This document shows positions 49,401 through 61,400 of a DNA stretch of 64,000 bases, piece by piece. The stretch is from Watersipora subatra. Its lineage: Eukaryota; Bryozoa; Gymnolaemata; Cheilostomatida; Watersiporidae. The number at the start of each line of letters is the position of its first letter. The stretch's first letter is position 1. The notes beneath the pieces were generated by a model. That model was given only the letters and a program-made list of their open reading frames with translations. It was not told the origin of the DNA and did not search any database. The stretch covers positions 29,260,558 to 29,324,557 of the forward strand of contig NC_088714.1 of NCBI RefSeq assembly GCF_963576615.1, written 5' to 3'. The translations under genes and the position numbers were made by a program.

Positions 49401-52400
49401 TTTAAATAAACATGATAACTTCACACAAATACTAGATGCAGCATGACAACACCAGCACAAATAAATGCACTGAAAAGCCAAGTTTCAACGACCTTTAGTT
49501 ATTGTAAATTACTGTAATATCTCCATTTGAACGCTCTATACGTGTTGCTCTATACGTATTTCAACCCTTTCCCTTTAGTGGCAGTCAAGAGGCTGGCATT
49601 GTATTTTTCAAATAGCTCGTCGGAATTTTGGGAAAATCAATTTAGGTAACCCTTTTATATTTCGCCTATATTTTGCATTCTCCTTCAGGCGGAGTGACAT
49701 TATTCCTTTTGGATGCAATAAATCTGCTAACTTACCTACAACTTGTCAAAGATATCTAAGTGAATATGCATTAGGAAGCCAAGAAATATCTCTACCAGTT
49801 GATATCTATTGCTTGCAATTAACTTGCGATGATGTGCCTGTGCCCTTTGTTGGAGCATTCCTTTTTTTATTTCATTTTAAATTTAAAAGCATAATTTTAT
49901 TTTATTACCGTATTGAACAATGTTGCATAAAAGCTCATTGCACTCATTGATATGTTTGCTACAGTTTGCAGCCATAACTGGGTTTTCGTGTGCAATAAAA
50001 GAGAAGTTATGAGCGACGATCAATTGTATGATCAGATCACCGCAATGATGCTATTAAATAATATGTTATAAATCTGCAAGTTTATAAGTTATATAATAAT
50101 CTATCAAATGCTACAGGTATGTATTCAAGAACAATAAATAAACAGACCATATTATGATACATGCAGAAAAAAAAATTAAGGCTTGATACAAAAATATTTG
50201 CATCATTTGCTCGGCCAGTTATATTCTGGTTGTTGCTTTCGTTTGGAATAATTTCATCTTCTGGTTGTTCAATACCTTCCACAATGTCTTTTGAACTCTT
50301 CATCTGCACTGCTGACCTAGTCGATATTGGCGTCCAAACAAAGCTTTTACAGAGCAAAACATTTGCGCATTGCATTTTGCTCAAATGATAAACTTTTAGC
50401 CGCATGTGTGGTAAGCCCAACTTTTAGCTTAAAACTATTCGTACTGATACCATTGTAAAGGTAAACTGTTTTTCACATATGTCGAAGTATCGAAACTGTG
50501 TTAAACAAGGAACTATTATTAGCCTGATACAGCTCTTTATTATTTCTATCGTTTTACTTTCTAAGTTTTAATTAAAAAAAAGAAGCTTTTGTGTTGGAAA
50601 ACGGACTTCGATACGAACAAAAACAACGAAAGAATTAATTGTTATTGATGTAACCGAGTTATTATTAGTTCAATTTTGTGGACACTTTTCTACTGATCAC
50701 TTGCTATTACGGGTTCGTAAAGATCAAAGAACGTCAAAGTGGCGGTCAAATGGAGGTGGCATTCAATTAAAGGGTGGCGCTCTATTTTTCAACCCTTGTC
50801 CTATAGTGGCCAGTCAAATAGAGATGGCGGTAAAATAAAGGTGGCGTTCACTTAGAGGTTTTACGGTGTATGTATATATATTTATATTATATGTATTATA
50901 TATACTAGAAATTCCACTGTCATACAGCCCACGACCAAAGAGATGGCCAGAGATATTGGCAAAAAAATAAAGGGTACTGATGGTTGAGAAATGCAATATT
51001 AGCAATCAAATGGCTCTGCAGTGCAATAGGATAACTGCAATGGTAGCTGTAATGTACTGGGTGTGGGTGTTATTATATACAACAATAAGCAATAATGAAT
51101 GGAAAAGATGTTTATATTTTCCCCCTGCAATATTGGCCAATATTAGAAGTAAAATGCACTGATATTCTTAGAATAATCAATTTTATTAATATAGTAATAA
51201 TAAAAAAACAATACAGTACACAATTTTGTTTACATTTCAAATCGTCATAGGTAGCAATATCGAGAAGTTGTGGTATTTATATAGGTTTTTAGAAAATTTA
51301 TTTAAAAAGTGTTAGGTCATGACAAACAACAACAATGAAAGGAAAATATTACACGTTTATATCTCTCCCTTGCAATAGGAGAAATGCAATGTTGGCGAAT
51401 ATTATAAGTAAAATGCACTGATATTATTAAAATAACCAATATTGTTAATATAGTAATACAGCAATAATAGAAAACCTATGAGCGTTCATGCGTCTCGAAG
51501 ATTTCTGCAAACTGCAGCAAAATAAAAGCTGTTATAAAAGTGTTATAAAGCTGTAGGCCTAATTTACTGTAATGTATGTAATTCAACAACAATAAAGAAA
51601 TATGTTTATTATAACTCTGAAATGCAAAATTAGAAGTAAAATGGCAAGCTACTGTGTACTATACACAGTTTGAAAGTTGGTTGCGTTGAATGTAGAATGG
51701 TTTTGATAAGCGATCTTTAACAGAAAGCGAGTAAGAGCATTCACGCGTATAAAACTGTAGCAAAATAAAAAATTTTCTCGTCATGAAGGGGCGTTGTAGT
51801 TCGGCCCTAGCTTGTACATAAGTTGTAAAGAATTTCAGCTAACGTTTCAAATAGTGAAACCTTCGGTGATTGGACAAAAAACACAGGCTGATAAACTGTG
51901 TACCACAATTTCGTACCTGTAAATCGGTCTACGCCTCAAACGGTCTACGTTTATTACAGAAACCTTCGAACAAATTCGATTACAAGTAAAAATGCCATAG
52001 ACTGATGAAATGAGCACGGTTTTCTCGTGAAATGCGCACTGCTAAATAGTTCTACAATCGGTCGCACGGCATTATTGGCGTTTCAATTTTCGGTCTTAAC
52101 TTTTATTAAACCGAGCTTTTCAAGCTTTTTGTGGCAATTTTCGTTCAAATTAATCTGTCTATTTGTGTATAATCCGATCAGATGGGTAAGTTTTAAGATA
52201 TTATCGTATGTTTACAAAGACTTGGTAACATATTTAAATAGGTTTAAATGTGTTTTGTATCGTTTTTATACTTTAACGACTTTAAATTCCGATGCTTAAA
52301 TTTTTTGATGAAATTTCTTGACGAGGGTTCGTCTCATTGTTGATGAATAATTTTCGTAAGTTGTGTGCACATGCATTTATCATAAAACTCCCACTCTTCC

Positions 52401-55400
52401 GCTTCGCTCGTGTGGTCGTGGGATTTTATACCTTTATATTATATGTATGCAAAAAAGGTTTTGGATTAGCAGCTATGGCAGTTGGTTGCGGATGTGCGTG
52501 CAATTTTCCAACAGCTGTAGAGATTTTTCAGTCCTTCTGCCCAAGTGCAGAAGTATTGATCTACAAGCACTTACATCATATACCAAGGCCATTGACCTCT
52601 GCCAGCAGTTAATAGTTCTAGTGATTCCTAGCTTATAGGTCAGTTCTAGAGTTATGATTACACGCTGCCCTTGATTAAACTCCGATCCTGCCTTGTTCAG
52701 TTGCCTAACTAGCTTATTACACAGTAAGCCTCTTCGCGGTGTTCATGCATCACTAATCACCGTCTGCCGTAATCTTGGAGCTGGTTGATATTCTGTTGAG
52801 TAGCTCTTCACAGGATATGAACTCATACAATTATTTAGTCAGTTATCAAACATATCAAACATAAAAGTTTGTTTCACATAATTATAAAACAGCAATCTAG
52901 TAAAAAGTCTCTATTTTGATAACCTGTCAATGAGATTAGTTTATATATTAGATTTTATAGGAGATGAAATTAGTTGTTCTTGTATTCCTTTTTGGAACTG
53001 TTTTTGAAACAATTTGAATGGGCATTTATTACAAAGAGGATTGGGAAAAAAAACACACGCGCATACATAATTAATATGAGTTATGTCATTGAATATTACT
53101 CTGCAACTTCCTTCCCTTTTCAAGTCAACACAAATTGGCATAATCGCAGATTTCACCAATAATATTGTCCCTTTATATCCTCTAACAGATTGATTGCTCG
53201 CGATTAGCTAATAGGATATATTTTAGCACTTCTTTGTCGAAAGAGTTGTATGTATATTAAGGCGCACGTGTCCCGCAATATTTCTGATAAAATATTAGTT
53301 CATTAAATACATAGAATTTAGTATGTGGATTGAGTTTTGAAGTATTGTTCACTTGAACATTTACTAAAATATGATACGAAACTAGATATACTAGTTTCCC
53401 GGGCTATGTAGTTGGCCAAATATTGTACAGACTAGCAAGAAAGATGTACAGAACATCTTGCTAGTCTTTTCGTCTCAGTTTTATTGTAGGTCTTTGTCCT
53501 TTTTGTTCCATTTAGTGTTTGACTGTTTTAGCTTTGATCGTGTTGATTTCCATGAAAAATAGCGGCGAGGCAACCTTTAATAATTCCATGTTGAGATGAT
53601 TTCTACCTAAAAGTTTATTTATTATTTTCAATAAGTTATTATTAATGTTATGATCATTATTTGAATTTGCCTTTTAAACCAAAGAGTAGCAGCTTGCTGT
53701 GTCAATTTACCTTTCTTCCACCAAGTTGTTCCTTAGCGCTGAGCTCCGATGGTCACACGCCAGTTTGTTGGCTTACAACATTAAGACAATTCTCCTTACA
53801 TGGTGTTCCAGTAGTGGGTTGTGCTCTTTGATTCTTTCTCGAATGGCACCTATAACAATGGTAATGCACATGCTGTTGGTATATGAAGTGCTAATACTAC
53901 TGTAATGACCAAACGTCTTGCTGGTTCACTTCAAGTGAGCACCCATCCATTATCCTAATATATCCGTTTCAAATTTTATTTGGTATACGTTGTTCATGTT
54001 AGGCATATGTGGTCAGAGTATACTGTGACAGCGCTTTATATGCGCAGGTAAAGGTTTGGCTTCTTTCATACAGTCAAACCTCTACTCAGAAGGGCTTTTA
54101 ACCTACTACAAGTTTTTCAATGATTTCAAATTCTAGCAAATACTTCACTCTATTAGAACTAGTTTCCAACATAGGACTTGCAATGTTTCTGGTATCATCA
54201 GTTTGTTAAATGTTGTGAGACTCTAGGTGAAAACCATAAATATAGCGTCACATTTTTGAGGTAGCAAGGTATATGCTACAAAGATAGAATATTGTATATG
54301 TCAAAAATAGAGTAAAACGAAAATACATATACAGTCAAACTTGGATAACTCGGCCACGGATATTTCGAACACATTGTTAACTCGAACGGATTGTTTGGTC
54401 CGTTCATGCGCAATGATAAATTGCTTGAGATAACTCAAACTTAACATCATTAACTCGAACTGTTTTTTTGCCGAGGGAACAAACTTTGGTTGATATTTAT
54501 GTAAATTCCTTCGGATTAAAACAAACTTTGGTTTGTTTCAATCCGAAGGAATTTACATTAGTCGCGGAGCTACGACTAATTTAGATATTTTTCTATCAGC
54601 TGAGATTTGTTTGTAGTTTCAGGTGATGTGACTGCCAGGATGTTTTAAGATTAAAATTGGCAAAATTGATCTCTGTTTAAACGCTCAGAAAAAAAGATGA
54701 GTCTTATTCTCTGAGTGTTTTAACGGCGATCAAGTTTTGCCAATTTTAATCTGAAAATCTCATGGCATTACATCACCTAAAACAACAAACAAATCTCAAG
54801 TGACAGAAAACTATCTATACTTCCTGATAAATAATTTTGAAACTTTACATGAGAGGCTCTATGACTTGCAACAAGCAATCTATGATTTTGCTTTATACAT
54901 AGTTTGTATATGTACATGTTGTATCTTCTGTTAAATACATGCACTTGTGACAGTGCTCTGATAACTTGAACGCTCTGATAACTCGAACACTTTCACTCGG
55001 TCCCATGAAGTTCGAGTTATCCATGTTTGACTGTATATATATATTATAAGTGTGGTGTCTGTCTGTCTGTTTTTCCGAAGCCAGAGTTAGAGGTTTAGTT
55101 AAAAGATTGATTTCAATGAGACTCCAGTTCGTGACATTCAGATTGGTAGACTGACACTCTGACAAGTTGGTACGCTTTGTACGATTTCATTAATATATGT
55201 ATGTATATTTGTATATGTATTTATATATATTTGTATATGTGTTTACCCTAGGACACTTATATTTCGCTAGTGTTTAGTTTCGTGAGTAGTATACAGAGTA
55301 AAATTTCGCTGCAACTTAATTTCGCAGCTCTGAGGGGTACGAAAATATAGTGATGTGAAAATAAATGCAGTGTAACAAACATAATTAGGTTCCTCAGGTT

Positions 55401-58400
55401 CGGTTCACCGGTAAAAAATTTTTTTTCAATTTGGGACTAGTTTGTAATTGTGAACCGCAGGTAGAATTGTGTGGCCGAAATCGATAATGCAATTTGATCA
55501 CTCGCTGCCATTTGTTTCTTGGACTATCAATGAACGAAGTTATTTAATTCCGCATTTTCGCTCGTTCGTTATGATAGTTTAGTTTCGCACATGAAACTTT
55601 CGCGGGAGGATGACACCGCGAAAACACGAAAGTTAGATGAGGTGAATACATAGTGTCCTAGGGTATATATATTTGTATACGTATTTATATATATTTGTAT
55701 ATGTATTTATATATATTTGTATATGTATTTATATATATTTGTATATGTATTTGTATATATAACTAATTAGGGACTAAGCGGATTTTAACATTGGTATTAT
55801 GTTATTGTTAAAAGTTATTGTATTGTTTACTTTGGTTGTGAAATAGCTTATGGTGTATTCTTATAGAAATATTTGCCACAACGTGTGGTGATTTTAATAT
55901 TCAAAACAGGTCTTAGTAAACTAGCTTAGTATTTAGATGTTTAACTGTATTATTTCTCAATTCAGCAACCTTTTAAAAACATTTCGTAACTGGACTGGTT
56001 GGAGTTGTTTGCCTTCATCAGTTGCGTATAGTATTGCCGGTAATGTTGCTTCTGTGTTTCTCGGTCATGTGATTGTAGTTCATGTACATGGCCTTTTGTA
56101 ATGCGAACAGACAGATTTATATGAGATACAAGTGAATGTATTTTTGCTCTTTACTCCCCTATGGAGCTCGTGCTGACTCGTATTTGTGATTGTGGATTAT
56201 TGCAGCAACCGCAATTATTTCCTAATAACTATGATATTTTTTCACATGCTAACACAAATATGCTTCAAAGGCCTGGCTACGCACGCACAGGCAGATAAAG
56301 TGTGTCTTTTACTTTGCTGATGCTCTGTCGATGTGTCGCTTTCAAATAAACATTTTGGTCTACTTCGGTAGGGATCAGAACAAGACATCAGTGATTCACT
56401 GTTATATAATGCTACAACTATTTCAATTCAATTTTATTCATTTCATTTGTAAGTTAGTTGCATCCAAAATTGGCTTCACACGAACAACTATTCATTCGTA
56501 TATGGGCAAAGGTATTGTTGTAATATGTGTACAATTATCCTGATGTACTTTCAATAATGGTGCTAAAATTCTAGTCATGGCCTTCACACGTCTGAGGCCA
56601 ATTCTCATTGGTCTATTTATTTATTTATCAACATGACAGCATTAGTGTGCCTAGCAACAACCAATGTCTATTAGCGTTTTAACTACTATCAAGTTTTGTC
56701 GATTTTAATCTTGAAACATTTCTATCACCTCAAACACAAAAATACAGTCGCAAATAATAAAAAAACTACTGATACTTTGTGGTAAAACCTATTAAAATTT
56801 TATGTAAGTTCCTCTATAACAGAGCCAAGTTTCTGCTTTAAAGTTAGAGCAAATATATATATATAATACTGGTCACGATCCCGGTAAGTGGGGTGAAGCT
56901 GCATATATTATAATAGCATTATAGTGATAGCAAGTTAGTGAACTCGATGCCACAAGTATTTGTCGTGTTTTGAAAAGTTACAATTATGTAAACCAATCAA
57001 GTATGCTCTTTCAAAATTTGAACTCGGTTTAGTGATGGAAGCTTAAAACATTACAAATTTGCCTCGCAAAGCCACTGCTATAAAAACCGGAAAATATTAC
57101 GGGACGGCGTCAGGCGAGTCTAATCATTGTTTTTCATTGCCTTCGCTTGATAATAAAGACATAGAAATACTTTCGAAGAATACATGGGCAGCGTACCAGT
57201 TGCAGAATCTTCTGATGAAGATGAAAGTTTAGAAGTAGATAATTTCTCATGTTCAATTGGTTCAATTGATGCCGAAGATTACTATGAAGCAATAATTACA
57301 AGGCTAGAAGAGCAGGAAGCCATTAGAGTAGAGACTGCATTAGGAAACTTCATTCATGAAAGTAACTTCAACAAGATAATCGAGAAGCCGACCTTCTAAA
57401 CCGCTCTCTTCGTAGTATTGTTCTTGCAAATTGGGTCTCGGAGGATCTAAGTGTACTACGTGATTCAAAAATTATGAAATAAGTCACTGCAGGTATTCTT
57501 GCTCTGAACTATCCAGCACTGAGTTGGATATTATCATTGATTTGGATTTGATATTATGTATGGATCATCACAAATTGAAAGCTTCCCATTACCTATGTAG
57601 ATTTAGCATTAAGTTTTATTGTATTTCCTTCAAACTAGTATGTATTTTTATACTATGTTTTACCATATACATGTACAGTGCAATAATAAATCAAATTTTT
57701 TAGCAGTCAATAACTTTGGTTATCAACCTTTAGTTGGTATTATACATGGACATGAAAGAATTAAAATTTTTCATTATAAACGTATAGGTTCAGCGTAAGT
57801 TTTGCTCCCAAGACCTATATATTTGTAGGGTTAGGGCTGAATTTAGAGATGGTTGCTATGGTGATTCTAACATTAATCAAATAATTACATCACTTAAAAC
57901 TTCCAGCGCTATTTTCTCAATGTCGCGTTTCAGCCGATTTTAAAAGATATATATGTAAACTTTTGACTATAAAACCAGTTCTAACAAAAATAGAAATAAA
58001 TCTTTTCGCTGTAAAGTTCCTAGGATTTCCTCTGTTTAGCTGAGCAACTGTCTAGATTTTAATAATTTTTGACTTGATCCCGTTTTCTGATATCATGGCC
58101 CACATACTGTAGCATATATTACGTCTAAAACATAAACGTACGTATCATATACTTATTACTCACTGAAGCTGCTCAAGAACTTTAAAATTTAGAAAGTTAT
58201 AAATTAATGAATCTGTGCAGTCCTTGTTGAGTAGATTACTCATGTTTAGCAATCACCAATGATTTTATTTACAAAATACCGTAACTTCTATTCTTAATAC
58301 TTTATTTGTCACACCTCTGAGAGTGACCATATAATCTTGTCAAAACTTATGTATAGTATTTGCAATGTATTTAAAATAGTAAGGTGTGAAAAGGTAATGA

Positions 58401-61400
58401 AAATTATTACTTGTGATAAAATGCGTCTGTGCGGCAGCGGTTGTTTTTATGGAGGCCAGTCTTCTAGTTAATTTTCCCTATTAGTCTATCTTAATTTAAT
58501 TGACTATTATTACATATAAACTATGTTTTTATAAATAAGTAATTAAATTAGCATAGATTTACGTAAAGCCTTTGTTTTAATTTTATGATAAAAACATTCA
58601 GTATGCATTGTTTTCTTTTCAGCACCAGAACAAATTAACAAAATAGAGAGTGTTCGTGCACAAATGTTTACTGTTATTACATGAAAACTTTTACACAAGT
58701 AGTACATATGAAGTATTTCATTTGCGTGTCATATGGGGGTGATTACCTCTAGTCTAGAGTAGAATATTGTATCAAATTATATACTGTATTTTAGAAAGTT
58801 GATATGAAAAGTCCATTACAAGTGGAGGTTTAATTGTACATTGTTATTAATCTGCCAGTCACACATGGTTGCTATCTCTCCTTTCTCATATACTGACCTG
58901 AGACCATAAATCATTGTCAGGCATAGGCTCCTCTTTCAGCCCTCTGTCAACAGCCCTCTGTTGCTCTCTATTCAGAGCATTATTCTGTCTGTATTGTAGA
59001 GGAAGCAGAGGTTCAACATAAACGTCCCCCACAGATTTTGTGCTCACTCATATAAACGGTTCACATTTTGTGACCACTGCGGAAGCCTCCTCTATGGTCT
59101 CATTAGACAAGGGCTTCAGTGCGAATGTAAGCCAACCCTCTTTTCTCTCTCTCTTCTTTTTATGCGATTGCTATTATTAATTGCTAAATTCGCGTAAAAT
59201 AAACTGGTGACATTGTGCATTAGTCAGATTCACAAATAAAGGGCTCATCAAAGTAGCGCCAAGGTAAAAACTCAATTTCCATTTCAACCAAAGTTTTGTG
59301 AAGTCGAAGGAATGTTATCATGCTCAGTACTATTATTTGGTTGCTGAAATTCAATTAAATAATTGCTTACGAAACCTAATACACATAGAACTAATGTTTT
59401 TGAAATTGTTAATTAGAAAAACTAGCCAAATATGCGTATTCCAAAAGTTAGGAATTGAAAATTAAACATTCGTTGTTCTACAGTCATGATGATTGTCTAG
59501 ACTTGCATGTCAACCACAGCTGTTACTGACACATCACTGTACAATGAACAAGAAGTATATATATACACATGTACTTGCACTAATACACATCTCATTAAAT
59601 GAGTTATGACAGCAGCAGAGTTGGGTTACTGAGGAAGACAACTTTATTCTGATCAAAAGTTATTTATAATGTGATATCCAATGTTTGCCATGCCCATGTG
59701 CTGGCATCATTGTTGCTGTTATAGTATAAAGTTAACTTGCTACCGTGTAACTGATGAACCAGCTATGACACCTTTTTATGTTTTTATATCCAATGTGTTT
59801 AATATGACTTAGTTTTTACTATAAAAACAAACTTTTCTGTCAAAATATTCATTGGCCCTCAAACCTATTGGTCCAGTGTCATCAAACCTATTGGTCCAGT
59901 GTCATCAAACCTATTGGTCCAGTGTCATCAAACCTATTGGTCCAGTGTCATCAAACCTATTGGTCCAGTGTCATCAAACCTATTGGTCCAGTGTCATCAA
60001 ATTTAATTCTTAATGTATGCATTACCAAGGAATTTCAGCATGTTTTTTCAGTAATATTATTTCCTTATTGCTAGGTTTCAAAAACTGACACTTGATTATT
60101 TTAGTTCCATGTTTATCAAACTGGTTTTGATATTTATAGAAAGCATTCGCAGATTTGTCAATGTTTACTTTACTATATATAGTGAAATAGCCATCTTTGT
60201 TTAATTTTGCGGAATTAAATAGGTTATAAGTAGAGTAAACATTCGAATATACTATCGCGTGATAGACAGACACGAGGAGGCAAATCCGAGGTGTTAGCGT
60301 AAAACTAATTATGAAGAAGCTATCAATGCATACCCATTTTGTAATTTTAATATTATATTTCCATTTTCAAATTTTTTCCTAGTTAAAGCTAGATAGATAA
60401 GAAACAGCAGTTTGTTAATAAATCTGGTATCCTTTTTAGTAGAGACGCGCTTCATCCATTATTATCTAGTAAAAGGAAAAATAGTTTGAATTCTTTAGCA
60501 TAAATTAGCATGAGTTCTTTATCACTGGTGACCTACATAGATCTATCAAAGGCAACTTTACTCAGCTTTGTACTCAACAATACCTTTCTCTGTCCTAAAA
60601 AGCCTCGGATCTATGATTAATTAATAAATGTAGCTGATGGTTGGCAGCCTCCCCAACAGTGCCCTATAAATAGATATGAACTATCGCCAGTGCCAAAATG
60701 TTACTTTTATACTTGCTATATATAACATTGAACTAGGCAGGCTATATCTAGAATTCCTCGGCCTTTGGCTTGGCATGCTTTGCTGATAGCCTTTGCAAGC
60801 AATTCTGCTAGTTTGTGTTGTTTCAATGGTTTCAAAGGTGTCACGCATGAAACCTTCTTGCTCATCCACTTGATGAATGTCTGGGACTAATATGTGTTTA
60901 ACACTAACAACTGGTTTGTGCTCATTTTTCTTCGAGTACTTTCCTAGACTGACTAATAATTCATAGTTGATATATTTGAAGAAAAACTGTGGTAAGATGC
61001 TCACACCTCGCGCTTCGCTGCACGAGTGTTCATTCACATTATGTTTAACTAATAGCCTCACTGTTGAGTCTTCTCTATCCCTCATCAAAGTTATATTTAA
61101 TATTCCAGTATTCAAAAGCGGAAAGCTAGCTTAGACCAGCCAATTCTGGTATAATTTGTTCCATCAGTGACTAGATATATGTTTTAGCACATGCTGCAAA
61201 GGTTTCTACTAATTGGGCAATGTTTATTTCTCACCATCTACTGCTATTGTCATTGCAATACAACTCAGTTGTGAATCGTCTTCTCTCATTGACCTGACAA
61301 TTTGTAATAATGCAAATTTGTGTTGATTGCATTTTGATGATGTGATTGCATATTTTGAAAACTATAAACATTCACATCATGGGACTTAGCAAGCTTCTTT

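Larger units (their letters stand above)
42911..58999 (+). other. nPKC intron 6 (16 kb)
   Basis: The longest intron. Mapped elements: 45,031-46,010; 46,158-47,289; 49,512-50,868; 54,332-55,033; 55,246-55,663; 56,872-57,870. Unassigned: 42,911-45,020, 47,300-49,510, 53,480-54,330 and 57,880-58,999, where I see no gene. Confidence 0.65.

Noticed and set aside
52337-52638. Two overlapping 91-codon frames
   Set aside because: They overlap in different frames, with no domain, splice pattern or promoter.
59011-59126. Alternative PKC exon 7 acceptor (gaagcag) giving a shorter exon
   Set aside because: The upstream acceptor has a better pyrimidine-rich context and yields QRF before the C1B, as in PKC epsilon. 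Both keep phase, so use of the second cannot be excluded.
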